Positions 22,520 to 35,740 are shown, counted from the stretch's first letter. The stretch is DNA of 64,000 bases from Siphonodentalium dalli (GCA_032622095.1 CP136064.1:112146004-112210003), one strand, 5' to 3'. Numbers and translations are program-made. Notes: a model not told the origin generated them from the sequence alone.

Positions 22520-25500
22520 CAAATAGTGTATCTAAATAGTGTATGTTCCCTGAACTTTATGCATACAGTGTGTGGTATCATAAATTAATTTTGATGAAAT
22601 GTGTGCAACCTCAGATGTTTCTCTTTCATGATAGTTAAACCATCTCTTGAACAAAATGTTTGCTTGTGTGTGTTTTATTCTGCTGGTTTTGAAAGCTCTG
22701 TCAAGAAGAGATAGAGCATCGTTAATTATGAATATGGAGCACATCATAGCACCAATCCGTGAAGCAGGAACAACATTAGATTTGCTTCAATCAGTGAGTA
22801 GGGTATACATGTACACGTGTACCCAAACTAATTATTTGGTACGTTTGATAAACGTGCTAAAAGCTAAATTTTGTTTCATAATTGACAGCACACAGCGTCA
22901 TTTTATATTATAAATAAAATACAGTGACTCTCGTTAGCGAAATCATTTTCTTTTTGTTTATCGGCGATTTGTTCCGGAAGAATGATGGCGAACTCTCTGT
23001 TTACTTGTTTGCGTAGATCAGATGCCCTGTTTTAAGAAAGGGTTCATCCGTTGTTGTTTTTGGAGTGTGGACAATAATATAGTTTAATGGTGCATTATTC
23101 AGATGGGTGTAGTGAATGAATCGTAAAATATCAGTCTGGAGTAGTGAAATAAGCACATAACATGTCTTTAGATCTTCTAAAATTTAAAATACCTGTTCAA
23201 CTTTTGAATTAACCGAAAAGCTAGATCACTTATCTTGTGCAATAATCGGTTAAATTTTGGGGGAAAAGTTATTTCCTGTGTCCTAACTAAGATCCACATT
23301 CTCTACCAAAGTGAATCTATTTCAACGAATGAACTGATATGTGTACTAGATTACAATATAACTTTATGCTTTGTGATTTTCATATGAATTCAGCTAAAGT
23401 TTTATTAAATTTAGAATAATATTTTTTCTTTAAAGCATGTCACATAATGCTGAAGTATTAACTATTTCACTTTGAAATCCAAGAGTAGCTAGAGTTATGG
23501 CAGAAGTTTAATTTTAATATACATAAAAATCAATGGACTCAAATCTATCGCCATCTTAAGTCGAATAATTGCCTCTGACGTCATGCTAATTGGGTGTGTT
23601 TTATACTAATACAATCGGTTCTTCGACGTGAGTTTAAAAAACAATAATTTGTCAGGGTTAATGGACTAGCGACTGCCAAAAAAAGAGCCCACACATGGTG
23701 AGACCTTTAATTCGGAATGTCCAGTCGCGAGTCAATTAACTGACCTATAAGACAGTTTTAAAAATATACAAGAAGGATTTACTTTCATACATGTGAAAAC
23801 TTCCGATATATCTCGATAAGTGAGACATACCAGGGGTGTCAACATCAGATTTACGGACACTAGACGCAAACAAAACATTCCGAACTTTGGGTATCGACAT
23901 GGACACATGTTGTTCCGATCCACCCTCTTTAAATCTTTTAAAAACCCAGCTCCTTTGTTCAACCCGGACTTTCTATTTCTCCGAATGCGCATTTTATACT
24001 ATGCTTTATACCACAAGTCGACATTTGTCATCTAGAGTGGTCATGTCTCCCAATGTATGCTCAACGAACTCCCACGGAGAACTATCGAGAAATAGCCCAC
24101 GTCTAACACCCGCCCACAATAACAAACACCTGCATAGTGCTTATAAACCCCACGTAATATAATTCCTTTGACTAAGTTAGGGTTAGCCACAACCATTTGG
24201 AATCAATTCGACTAACCCAACGGGTCACTATAACTAACTTTAGCCTTACTCATAGTTACTAAGTTACAAGAAGAATATCTCTAATTGTAGCACTTCTTTA
24301 AATAATGTTTAAAATTTATTGCTAAATGTTCATTTGCCATCGCATCGAAATTATGTTAGATCTATAATTGAACGAATGTGATGGAAGATTATAAGGACAT
24401 AATTATATATCAGAACTTCACAAAGGCTACATTATTTGGGAAATCTTTTTCTTATTTCATAGACACAAGAGTCATATTGGAAATGAACCAATTAAACATA
24501 TCCACACCGCAAACTATTGGTAAATCTCTCAACAGACCAGTACTGTAATCTGTGTTTTAGAAAATGATTGAAACTTGCATTGCTTTCAACTCGGTCTCTG
24601 ATTCTGGATATATCATCTGCTTGAGTATTGGAATTATTTGCACCAAATTTCCACCAAATTACATTTTCACTTAGCAAAGACTAGAAAAGTATATCTTGAT
24701 CATTTTGAATCACACAATTCTTGTCTAATGCTTCAATCAGTCGTTTTGACTAACCATGCCTTAGTCCTTACAACTTACATCACCCTAGTCATTATGAATA
24801 ATTTTCTGCATATTAACTAAAGTTAAGCTCGATAGGGAAAAACTTTTAACTAACTTAAGTCAGTCATATTTACTAAATGTTTTTCCCTTTCCGAATATAT
24901 TGGAACAGCCTATAAATGACTCATTTCTTGACAGGGTTCCTCGAATGATGCATTGCGTATTCAGAAGTCATATATCCAAAATTCCAATTGGATCTAAAGT
25001 ACAAAACGCAAGAAAACATTCTCCTGCAATGGTGTCTTAACCAGTCTAAGATAGCAAGAAACATATGTGTAGTACTGAATATGCGTATATGTATATGTAC
25101 CGAATGACCCCTATATTTCAAAATGTACGTAAAAGCGGACAATTTCCCCGGAATAGTCCCTGAATAAAATCCGACGGAAAAATAGTCCCAGACCAAAAAA
25201 GGCCCCAGACTATTTACCGCCAAGTGAATGACTATGTGAATTCAACGGTTGGATGACCAAGCCACGACGTCCATGAACTTGATAATTTAGGGTTAGTTGC
25301 AGCTGTTTTCACATTCCCATGGATTTGGGAAACTGTGCAGTAATTAGATCAGGTTTGGTTAGTGTCTGGAAAAACCGAGCTAGCTACTTGATTCAATTGT
25401 AAGCACTCAAACTTGCATTATTTGCACATGTACATGGACAATGTCTAAAGTACCCTCTGATAGATGTACGTGCCCATCCGTGTGGACCCTAACAATACCC

Positions 25501-25860
25501 AAACAGTCATCAATTACATGGTTTAACCAACTGGATACTTAAATATTACAGGAACCATTGATATCACTGCTACAACCATGTAATCTCTCAACGCAACAAC
25601 ACTATCAACTTTTTAGCCTAGTCTAGCCCGTGTGCTCTAATGGATTCACGTTGAGCAGATGTAGCCAGTCGCCCTTTCCATGCCACCCAGTGCCATCAGT
25701 ATCCATTCTTAACATATGACAAGTTCACACTCACAAGGTCATTAAAATATTTAATGATCAGACGCACGTATTGCCAAAATATCCTGCTATTTAAAAATTA
25801 ATTCTCTACAAATTTATTAGGAATATCTTTTTGACATTAGGTACAAGCGATTATTGTGGC
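22520..25860. other. Intronic stretch, no exon recognised
   Basis: Lies between TSP1 exons. A plus-strand protein-like stretch near 23836-24162 was examined; it lacks a domain signature and splice context. Otherwise AT-rich unique sequence. Confidence 0.4.
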
Positions 25861-25871
25861 ACGTTATTTAA

Positions 25872-26217
25872 AGGGGTACTGTACACTACATTCGGCCATT
25901 TATGGGACCATCTCATTTTAAAGTCCTCAAAATATATGCAACAAATGAATGAATTTGAGCCATGGATTAGTGCAAAATACACCCACGTTTCTATCAACGA
26001 TGCAAACAACATGGTAATTATAATGAAAATGAATTTATGACTCCAGTCATAAAATCAATTTCATTATAATTACCATGTTGTTTGCCTTATTCATAGAGCA
26101 CATGGGTGTATTTGGCACTTATCTATGGCCCAAATTAATTCATTTATTGCATATATTCTGTTTGAGTATAAAAGGAGATGGTCCCATTACTGGCCGGATT
26201 TAGTGTACAGTACCGCT
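25872..26217. mobile_element. 346-bp near-perfect palindromic MITE, TTAA-flanked
   Basis: The ends AGGGGTACTGTACACTA and TAGTGTACAGTACCGCT are complementary, with TTAA at 25868-25871 and 26218-26221. The two arms (to ~26043 and from ~26047) mirror over nearly their whole length ('aattataatgaaa' meets 'tttcattataatt'). TTAA duplication is the signature of piggyBac-type transposition; no transposase is encoded. Confidence 0.8.
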
Positions 26218-27489
26218 TTAAGAACCATCAACCCGTTGCAAATTATAATCTCATTTGCTTTACGTTAATCGCATGATTGTTTTCAATCGCACTGTTGTCA
26301 GGTAACAAGAACTTGTGTAAAATAGATTAGTTTGTTTTCAAAAATGCAGTTCATATATTCATGGTATTATATCTGAAGATCATGAGAGGAGACTTATTTA
26401 TTCTTCACTCGTGACATCTAAATGAATATTTTCATTCAGAAAGGCAACTATCCATAAATATTCTTCTATATTTTAAAATGTTCATGTCGTGCCTATGTGA
26501 ACACTGCACACTTGGGCTCAGATGAGTTCTGGTTATGAGTTCATAACCAAGTTAAAGCTGACCACAATATATCTTAACACTGTGTGTTGATTGCTCTCTG
26601 TTTCAGTTGACCACATTGCATATCAACATGTTGTCATTAAGCTGGAATATTCGTGACTGCTCTATTCTTCATTATAATATATGAAGTTATATTATGCAAT
26701 TAAAAATAACCTTAACATTATGATACAAACGAAGCATCTTCGTGTAGAGACAAAACAAATAGAATAATGTTCAACCTCTCAAATGTTTTAAAATCCATTG
26801 CTATTGTCGTCTTTGAAATATTGCTCCGATTCTATATACAATGAAGATGATATGTGAATTTCAAGATTTTTCGCCATATAGATCCCAAGAAATTATTTGC
26901 TGAAAATTTCTTGCAATTATTGACTGGATTTATGCGAAACGTGAGTCTTCCCCTCCAATTCAGGTCTAAAACATAAAACAATTCCTGTAGCAGTTGGTTC
27001 CATTATTTTAAAGAAATATTACCACATGAAAACAATTACAGAGACAGGAAACTCTTACAATGTATTCATATAGTTGTATCGAGAAGAACAGTAACTTTAT
27101 CGCTGTACTTTCGTCTAATTTTGGTATGAACATGAGCTGCACGCCCCTAACGTAATATAATTAATAAGCTCTATGCAATTGTCCCAGTGACGATGTAGGA
27201 TTGTCACACAGACGCGAAATAGGTAACTGATACAGCGGCGGATTATTGTACAAAACACGCGGAGACATGAACGGTCTAGCTTACAAATGTCGACTTTTTG
27301 TATACTGATTGGGTTTTCAAGTCGACTATGTATCACAACGTTGTGCTGTATAGATTATTTTGTTATACAAATTTCACAAATGTTTCTTCTAAACTAGTTT
27401 CATGACGACATGTGTCGTTGCAAATGTTGTCCTGAAAGAAGATCACATCTCAAGACACCTGACTGATAGTAAATTATAAAATACTCAAC

Positions 27490-27660
27490 CTGGACACGGG
27501 TCATCCTTGCAGGAAACTTGTTGAGTAGTGTCTCCGTTACAGTCATTTCCACCGAAGCTAGGTGGCGGATTCGTGCACGTGCGGATCTGTGTTTTGGTTC
27601 CCCCTCCGCACGATACGGAGCAGCTACTGGAATCGGCCCAGTCAGTCCACACACCTTTGA
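27490..27660 (-). CDS. TSP1 domain exon, copy 1
   Basis: A 171-base TSP1 exon, phase 1-1, acceptor TTTTCAG, donor GTTGAG. It reads VWTDWADSSSC, CSVSCGGGTKTQIRTC, PSFGGNDCNG, then CKDDPCPG, with six cysteines and the WxxW pair. It is the near twin of 29563-29733; three of the four differences are silent. The weak donor (GTTGAG instead of GTAAGT) is shared by all four members of this group, so it is ancestral to the amplification. The next recognised exon downstream is 5 kb away at 22507. Confidence 0.9.
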
Positions 27661-27767
27661 CTGAAAATAATATGAAGCCGTCTTACTTTCGAAATTAAGT
27701 TGAATAAGTTATGTATAAAAGCTGCATGAGTTTTCGAGACAATGCACATTGTTTTGGATTGGGTGGG

Positions 27768-27825
27768 ATTTGAACCCCGGCCCGTAATGGCTAACGCGCC
27801 TTGCGTCTCAAAGTCCGAGAGGAGA
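27768..27825 (-). repeat. tRNA-like 3' half in intron (and copies at 29842-29895, 33163-33217)
   Basis: The minus strand reads GGCGCGTTAGCC, then GGGCCGGGGTTCAAATCCC, with a B-box-like GGTTCAAATCC and a short T-arm. The 33.2-kb copy has the canonical GGTTCGAATCC. No full cloverleaf can be folded, so it is a tRNA-derived fragment or SINE head carried along with the TSP1 blocks, not a functional tRNA. Confidence 0.4.
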
Positions 27826-29562
27826 CTTATTTATTCTTGAGTCGTAACATTTAATGAATATTTTCATTCAGAAAGGAAACTACACGTTAAATATTTCTTT
27901 ATAGTTTAGAATGTTCGTGTCAGGCCCATTGTTCAATGCAAAATTTAGCTGATATGAGTTTAGGTCATGGTTCATAACCATGGTTCATAACTAAGTTAAA
28001 GCTGAACACCATACTCTTAACACTGTGGCCTGATTCCAGTTGATTGCTCTCTGCTTCAGCGGACCACACTGCATATCAACATTTGTCTTATTGAGCTGGA
28101 ATATTTGTGACGGCTCTATTCTTCATTATAATATATGGGAGTATGATGTTATAGTAAGCAATTAAAACTTCAACTCAACATTATGATACAAATGCAGCCT
28201 CCTCTTATATAGACAAGACAATTTGGTGATTGGATTATTGTGTGCAAATTTAAATTATTTTGCCACTTCTTGGTGTCGAAAGGGACAATAAATCTAATTT
28301 TCAACCTCTAAATTGTATTATAATCCATTGTAATACAATTATAATACAATCGCAGTGTTGTCAGGTAACAAGAACTTGTGTAAAATAGATTAGTTTGTTT
28401 TCAAAAATGCAGTTCATATATTCATGGTATTATATCCGGAGATCATGAGAGGAGACTTATTTATTCTTCACTCGTGACATCTAAATGAATATTTGCATTC
28501 AGACAGGCAACTATCCATAAATATTCTTCTATATTATAAAATGTTCATGTCGTGCCTATGTGAACACTGCAACATTGGGCTCAGATGAGTTATGGTTATG
28601 AGTTCATAACCAAGTTAAAGCTGACCACAATATATCTTAACACTGTGGCCTAATTCCAGTTGATTGCTCTCTGTTTCAGTGGACCACATTGCATATCAAC
28701 ATGTTTTCATTGAGCTGGAATATTCGTGACTGCTCTATTCTTCATTATAATATATGAAGTTATATCATGCAATTAAAAATAACCTTAACATTATGATACA
28801 AATGAAGCATCTCCGTGTAGAGACAAAACAAATAGAATAATGTTCAACCTCTCAAATGTTTTAAAATCCATTGTTATTGTCGTCTTTGAAATATTGCTCC
28901 GATTCTATATACAATGAAGATGATATGTGAATTTCAAGTTTTTTCGCCATATAGATCCCAAGAAATTATTTGCTGAAAATGTCTTGCAATTATTGACTGG
29001 ATTTATGCGAAACGTGAGTCTGCCCCTCCAATTCAGGTCTAAAACATAAAACAATTCCTGTAGCAGTTGGTTCCATTATTTTAAGGAAATATTACCACAT
29101 GAAAACAATTACAGAGACAGGAAACTCTTACAATGTATTCATATCGTTGTATCGAGAAGAACAGTAACTTTATCGCTGTACTTTCGTCTAATTTTGGTAT
29201 GAACATCAGCTGCACGCCCCTAACGGAATATAATTAATAAGCTCTATGTAATTGTCCCAGTGACGATGTAGGATCGTCACACAGACGCGAAATAGGTATC
29301 TGATACAGCGGCGGATTATTGTACAAAACACGCGGAGACATGAACGGTCTAGCTTACAAATGTCGACTTTTTGTATACTGATTGGGTTTTCAAGTCGATT
29401 ATGTATCACAACGTTGTGCTGTATAGATTATTTTGTTATACTAATTTCACAAATGTTTCTTCTAAACTAGTTTCATGACGACATGTTTCGTTGCAAATGT
29501 TGTCCTGAAAGAAGATCACATCTCAGGACACCTGACTGATAATAAATTATAAAATACTCAAC

Positions 29563-29733
29563 CTGGACACGGGTCATCCTTGCAGGAAACTTGTTGAGTA
29601 GTGTCTCCGTCACAGTCATTTCCACCGAAGCTAGGTGGCGGATTCGTGCACGTGCGGATCTGTGTCTTGGTTCCCCCTCCACACGATACGGAGCAGCTAC
29701 TGGAGTCGGCCCAGTCAGTCCACACACCTTTGA
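29563..29733 (-). CDS. TSP1 domain exon, copy 2
   Basis: A 171-base exon with the same acceptor (TTTTCAG) and donor (GTTGAG) as its neighbours, phase 1-1. Motifs in order: VWTDWADSSSC, CSVSCGGGTKTQIRTC, PSFGGNDCDG, QQVSCKDDPCPG. All six TSP1 cysteines and both tryptophans of the WxxW pair are present. It differs from the exon at 27490-27660 at four of 171 bases, one changing Asn to Asp before the Gly-Asp turn. It lies in the second of two tandem genomic blocks about 2.07 kb long, so introns and exon were duplicated together. Frame is intact and there is no sign of decay. Confidence 0.9.
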
Positions 29734-30850
29734 CTGAAAATAATATGAAGCCGTCTTACTTTCGAAATTATGTTGAATAAGTTATGTATAAAAGCTGCAT
29801 GAGTTTTTGAGACAATGCACATTGTTTTGGATTGGGTGGGATTTGAACCCGGGCCCGTAATGGCTAGCGCGCCTTGCGTCTCAAAGTCCGAGAAGAGACT
29901 TATTTATTCTTGAGTCGTAACATTTAATGAATATTTTCATTCAGAAAGGAAACTATACTTTAAATATTTCTTTATAGTTTAGAATGTTCGTGTCAGGCCT
30001 ATTGTTCAATGCAAAATTTGGCTGATATGAGTTTAGGTCATGGTTCATAATCATGGTTCATAACTAAGTTAAAGCTGAACACCATACTCTTAGCAATGTG
30101 GCCTGATTCCAGTTGATTGCTCTCTGCTTCAGTGGACCACACTTCATATCAACACTTGTCTTATTGAGCTGGAATATTTGTGACGGCTCTATTCTTCATT
30201 ATAATATTTGGGAGTATGATGTTATAGTATGCAATTAAAACTGCAACTCAACATTATACAAATGCAGCCTCCTCTGATAATGACAAGACAATTTGGTGAT
30301 TGGATTATTGTGTGAAAATTTTAATTATTTTACCACTTCTTGGTGTCGAAAGGGACAATAAATCTAATTTTCAAGCTCTAAAATGTATTATAATCCATTG
30401 TCTTTGTCGTCTTTTATTAACTGCCCTGATTCTATATATATATAATGCAGATGATGCTATGTGAAATTCTTTGTTGAAAATTTATTACAAATATTGGCTG
30501 CATTCTTGCAAAACGAGCGTCTGTCCCTTAAATTCAGTTCCAAAACATCATTAAACAATTCCTGTAGCATTATTTTATCGAAAAATTACAGACACAAGAA
30601 ACTCGAATAATGTATTGATATCGTTGTATCTAGAAGAACAGTAACTCTTTTGCTATACTTTCGCGTAATTTTGAACATGAACTGAACGCCCCTAACGAAA
30701 GAGAAATGAATTGCGTCGGGTTAATAAGCTCTATACAATTGTTCCAGTGACGATGTAGGATCGTCATGGATACGCAAATTTCAATTATTTTACCACGTCT
30801 TGGTGTCGAAAGGGACAATAAATCTAATTTTCATCCTCTAAAATGTATTA

Positions 30851-32175
30851 GAGCACAATCCCACTGTTGCAATCGTTCCCTGATTTTTGGTAAAGCACAC
30901 CGATTCCCAAGGCTGGCGAATGAATAGTTCAATGATTACCCCATTGTTAGGCGCACACGCAACTCACAACAGACAAATCGCACGGGCGCTTCGATGTAGC
31001 TTCAATTACCAGAGGCCACAGGTGCACGAACAGCGCTCTGCTTCCCCCAAACACACTGTCATTATACGCCATTACTATTTATGCACCTCTAATATACTAA
31101 GCAGGCACATATATAGGACGGCGTATAAGGGGAGTGCGGGTGGGAGTGCATGTCCTCTTGTATAATAACTGAAGCTACATTGAAACGACCGCGCGATTTG
31201 TTTGTTAAGAGTGGCGCGTGTCGAACAATGGGATATCACTGAAATATTAGTTTGCCAGCCTTGGGAATTGGGTGTGATTTACCAAAATTACAATATATAT
31301 ATATATAATACATCAACAGGACGAACGGGAGGGGGTGGCAATAGCAACACATGCATTGGTTGAATTATTTATTAACTAGTAGCATAATTACATTTATTAT
31401 AATTATTCCACAAAACTAATCCAGTTCCGAAAATATTCTCAGGACCACTAATCCAACGATGAAACTAAACGAATTAACATTTACATTTAGAACCACTAAC
31501 AGACTAAATATAGTGATAGATCCAATGATCCAACATATTCACCACTTCACAATATAGCGCTCCACATATCCGATATAACTAACAACAGAACTTGTATCTG
31601 GAGAATCTGGAGGAACCAATGGACTATTATGGTAGTAATTTCGAAACAGTTTCTTGAAAAGGCGACACGTTTATCACATAATAATGATGTGCAGCATTAC
31701 CTTTGGCAAAAGTAGTTGGTTGTTGGTTACAGGTCAAATTCCATGTCATCATTCTGGCAGACAGACTTCTTCGGAATTCATTATCCACTTATACAATGTA
31801 TATAATAATAGTAAGACACAATCATGCGACTTCCACATTTGACTTTCCAAACACATCATTCTGCGAGTGACTTGGTTTGTGAAAACGGGTTACACGTTAA
31901 TCCGTGTCGTTTCGGACATATTTATTCACATTCAACGGCGATCACTGCATGGGTAATCACGATGATTGGTGTGGCTAACGGGTCATTGTTTTCATCTCGG
32001 CCAGCGCACGGATTGTACGTCGTGTTCAACGCACGATCAATTGCGTATTTCGAGATAATCGCATTATGTGCGGTCAATTGTGCTCTAAGTCGGTCAGAGC
32101 ACGCGAATAATTCTTTACCAGAATAAATCTCGTCTCCGACTCGATTTATTCTGGTAAAGAACTATTCGTGTGCTC
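30851..32175. mobile_element. Composite insertion between TSP1 blocks, GAGCAC/GTGCTC ends
   Basis: It interrupts the block sequence that reads through at 30380-30420. The ends are GAGCAC and GTGCTC, with TA on both sides. The inside holds a foldback (30886-31295), unassigned sequence and a terminal hairpin (32089-32178). The reading frames inside (30887-31165, 31654-31842, 31824-32126) show no domain. End pairing is short, so the limits are tentative. Confidence 0.45.
30886..31295. mobile_element. Foldback with ~120-bp arms
   Basis: 'tttggtaaagcacaccgatt' and 'cccaaggctggcgaa' at the left mirror 'ttgccagccttgggaattgg' and 'tgtgatttaccaaaa' at the right, and pairing continues inward to 'gatgtagcttcaatta' and its mirror. 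The centre is short. A (TA)n tract follows at about 31294-31308. Confidence 0.7.
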
Positions 32176-32178
32176 TAA
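32089..32178. repeat. Hairpin with 38-bp arms
   Basis: 'agagcacgcgaataattctt' running to 'accagaataaatc' is mirrored by 'gatttattctggtaaagaac' running to 'tattcgtgtgctcta', with a 13-base loop. It resembles the hairpin at 49595-49682 in its TTCTTTACC core. Confidence 0.8.
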
Positions 32179-32602
32179 CCATTACTTAAAATCCATTGTC
32201 TTTGTCGTCTTTTAATAATTGCCCTGATTCTATATATATAATGCAGATGATGCTATGTGAAATTCTTTGTTGAAAATTTATTACAATTATTGGCTGCATT
32301 CTTGCAAAACGAGCGTCTGTCCCTTAAATTCAGTTCTAAAACATCATTAAACAATTCCTGTAGCAGTTGTTTCCATTATTTTATCGAAAAATTACAGACG
32401 CAAGAAACTCGAACAATGTATTAATATCGTTGTATCTAGAAGAACAGTAACTCTTTTGTTATACTTTCGCGTAAATTTGAACATGATCTGAACGCCCCTA
32501 ACGAAAGAGAAATGAATTGCATCGGGTTAATAAGCTCTATACAATTGTTCCAGTGACGATGTAGGATCGTCATGGAGACGCGAAATAGTTCTCTGGTACG
32601 GT

Positions 32603-32625
32603 GGGGGGGGGGGGGGGGGGGGGGG
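32603..32625. repeat. 23-base G homopolymer
   Basis: An uninterrupted run of G followed by further G-rich sequence to about 32640. The length is likely uncertain in the assembly, and it could form a quadruplex. Confidence 0.85.
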
Positions 32626-32890
32626 TTGGGGTGGGCGGGTTCATTGCCATAAAACGCGGAGACATGAACGGTTTAGCTTACTTGTGGTATATTTGGTAGG
32701 GTTTTCAACACGAATATGTATGACAACATTGTGCTGCTTGTGTACATTTGTTTTGTTTTTTGTTTGTTATACTTATTTAACAAACGAATCTTCAAAACTA
32801 GTTTCATGACAACATATTCTGTTGTAAATGTTGACCAGAAAGACAGACCACATTTCAGGACACCTAATGACAAGTTATGAAATACTCAAC

Positions 32891-33061
32891 CTGGACACGG
32901 GTTTTCATTGCAGGAAACTTGTTGAGTAGTGCCTCCGTCACAGTCATTTCCGCCGAAGCTAGGTGGCGGATTCGTGCACGTGTGCGTCTGTGTCTTGGTT
33001 CCACCTCCGCACGGTACGGAGCAGCTACTGGAATCAGCCCAGACAGACCACCCACCATTGA
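32891..33061 (-). CDS. Thrombospondin type 1 (TSP1) domain exon, copy 3
   Basis: A 171-base exon of 57 codon equivalents, acceptor TTTTCAG and donor GTTGAG, phase 1-1. It encodes a complete TSP1 module: GGWSVWADSSSC supplies the Trp ladder, CSVPCGGGTKTQTHTC follows, then the GNDCDG turn, and CNENPCPG closes it. Six cysteines are present. The usual Arg after the GGG is replaced by Lys-Thr-Gln-Thr-His. TSP1 modules bind glycosaminoglycans and other matrix proteins outside the cell. It shares the CSVPC form with the dead copy at 37.1 kb rather than the CSVSC form of the two copies to the left, so those two pairs are each closest relatives. Confidence 0.9.
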
Positions 33062-33229
33062 CTGAAAATAATGTGATGTGGTCTTACTTTCGAAATTAAT
33101 TTGAATAATATATGTATAGAAGCTGCATGAGTTTTTGAGACACTGCAGATGTTTAAAATAATGGGATTCGAACCCCGGCCCGTGTCGACTAGCGCACCGT
33201 GCGAATCAAAGTCCGACGTCAATGCCACA

Positions 33230-35735
33230 CGAACACGGAAGCGACAACAAAAAGGAATGAAGTTTTGGCACAGTTTCATGTTGTATGTACTTATCTCCGA
33301 GACGACAGGTCGGTCTGGGCTGGCCCATATAGTATACATGAATTTATATGGAAACTTCACAATCAAATGATCAAATGGCAAATGAAACAATGTCAACGTT
33401 CAATCAGATGGTGAAACGATTAACTCCCAGTAAGTTAACACTCAAGAAGTGGCACACACCGATACCAATAATTTGAAATGACTGATGCTCACGATCCGTG
33501 ACCATGTATGGTCCAGAGAGACATTTGCAAACCATTAGCCTGCCAAATCTCATTCTAAATAGCTAAAACAAAGTTAATTCCACCCTCATATAATACCCCA
33601 TATATCCTATGTTATTAATCCAATGAAGTAAACACATGAGAAGTGCACTACGTTAGTGGAGTTTATTTACTCGACGGTGTTTTGAATGTCATTTGAGTAG
33701 AACATTTTCGATTTTCAAACATTACACTTTCAACTTTGACGATCAATATCATCGCATGTGTACAGGTTAACTGTGTCATTATTGTTGGACAAGTGTCACC
33801 GATCTTATCACTGCGTGCGATTTTCTGAGCTTGAGCAGTCTACGAGCTGTGGATATTCAGAGGCATGCATTTCAATCACCACCATATCTTATTTTAGGCA
33901 TCTTTTGGGCAACAACACTCAGCCTTTAGTTTACAGACTGAATTTTCTTTGAGACGTCATGTTTGTCAATAGCGAGTGTAGCCACCATTCCGCTGCAGAA
34001 CGCTGCGACAACGTGATACCATAATGTTGATTAGTCGACTGGTACGTCGGTGTTTTATAGCAACCTACTTCAGTTGCAGAAATTATTTCAAGTCTCCTAA
34101 CACGGTTTGTTCATTGGCGACACAGCACGCTTCGGCTGATCCAGGTGACTATATACATGACTGCTGTTCAACATGTCGCCCGTGTAAGCCATGAAATGGG
34201 TTATGTATTAACCGAAGTCACTACCAAGCACTACCCTTGTGATTTAGTCTGACTTATTCCTTAGTACGTGTCCAAAGGCAGGTTCCGAGTAACATCATCA
34301 TATTTGTATATAGGGAGGGTAAGTTACTCGCTGTGTGTTGTCATTGTTGTCATACACTAGATTGATTTGTATTTCTTATGTGGGGGTCATGTTTTTTCAT
34401 GCATGCTCTTGATGACCATATATATGTGGATAATCAATTCAGTAGATAACTTCAGTATATGTGAGATGTGTGTACCTTCCCATGGAATTTGACATTCAGT
34501 CTGTTTGCTTGATTAGGTGCCATGTGATGAGTTCCAGGCAATGTGTCATTTGTGTTGGTGGGGTGTTGCTTAAATTTAGTAATATTTTTGAGAAGAACCC
34601 AGCTGAGCAATGGTAACTGAAATCATCACCATAGGGAGGCATGGACAGCAGCAAATATACAGAACAATTTAGCCCTCTCGCTCGATTTGCCATCAGTAGA
34701 ACAATTAAATTCCACCAAACGGGTGAACTAACTGACGACACAAAGGAAATGAAGTACTTATAAGTACTGACAATGGTACTCAATTACGTGTGTTCCTTCT
34801 CCTTCTAATATATTTTGTAAAAAATCTCTATTCTCAATATCCTGTAATGTTCTATGGATTAAGAGAAATAAAGCACTACAGGTGTGGCCATTTTAAAATT
34901 GCACGTTTTGTGTTAACGAGATTTTACCAATCATGCATCCAAGTACCAATTTCTGAAAACCTGGGTAACCATATTACCAAATCACTTACAGGGGAATCTA
35001 GCGAGTAGTGATTGGACATCAATGTATGGATTTGCGCAGCAGACAGGGTGGTAGCTGCCATCTTACATGTGTGTTATTGTTGCATGTAGACCACTAAAGC
35101 CATTACAGGTATGCTACGACAATAATAGAAGGTACTCATGATTATTATATTTTCAGTAATTTTTTCTGCCAAAATAATAATCGCATCCCCACTCCCGGAA
35201 GCGCCACGATGTTATCCTACTCCCAGAGGTTTATCCTACTCCCAGCGATGACGGACTATTTATCCCAACCCCGCGAGTCGTGAGCACGTTCCGATCGAGT
35301 TACGAAATCTTCAAGCAGTTCAACTTCAAGCTCCGCGGATATTCGTGCATACTCCAAATGCCAGTGAGCAGTGACAGCTCATAGAACTCCGAAGGCTTAT
35401 CAACACAATGCCATTCTAAACAGTTACTAATTTAATCAATTTTGTTTGTTTGAAAAATCCGTCCGAAACAATCCCCTTTGAAGTTGGTGGCAATAGGAAA
35501 AATCAGTCAATTAAATGACGTCACTTTCCTGATATGGGGTCAAATACTATTGCGCGAGCGGCAATAGTAAAAAATCATGAATGAATGACGTTATCTATTT
35601 ACCTTATTTTGGTTGTTATGTTATCATTGCGCGTAATTTTAACGGAAACATTTAGGTCAATGTTCAGAATCGGAAACATCTCATCGATGCATTTTATTAG
35701 AGTTGTGTCGTGACAAGCTGTTGTGGAAAATATAA
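33230..35735. other. Intronic stretch, no exon recognised
   Basis: Between the TSP1 exons at 33.06 and 37.06 kb. A plus-strand Cys-containing stretch near 33758-33952 (CHRSYHCVRF, TSCGYSEAC) is noted, but it is on the wrong strand for the gene and without clear borders. Confidence 0.35.
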
Positions 35736-35740
35736 TAAAC

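Larger units (their letters stand above)
26284..30430. repeat. Tandem pair of ~2.07-kb blocks carrying TSP1 exons
   Basis: Block 1 (about 26284-28348) and block 2 (about 28349-30430) are near-identical head to tail; 'gttgtcaggtaacaagaact' begins each and the exons are 2,073 bp apart. Inside each block 'ggagacttatttattcttga' type sequence recurs ~1.4 kb apart (26388/27823 and 28450/29890), showing an older, smaller repeat underneath. Related but more diverged blocks surround the exons at 32.9 and 37.1 kb. Confidence 0.85.

Noticed and set aside
33149-33217. Possible tRNA gene
   Set aside because: Only the 3' half with a B-box-like word is present; no A-box and no cloverleaf can be formed.
33758-33952. 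Cys-containing plus-strand frame, possible extracellular domain exon
   Set aside because: Wrong strand for the surrounding gene, no clear acceptor or donor, and cysteine spacing fits no family confidently.
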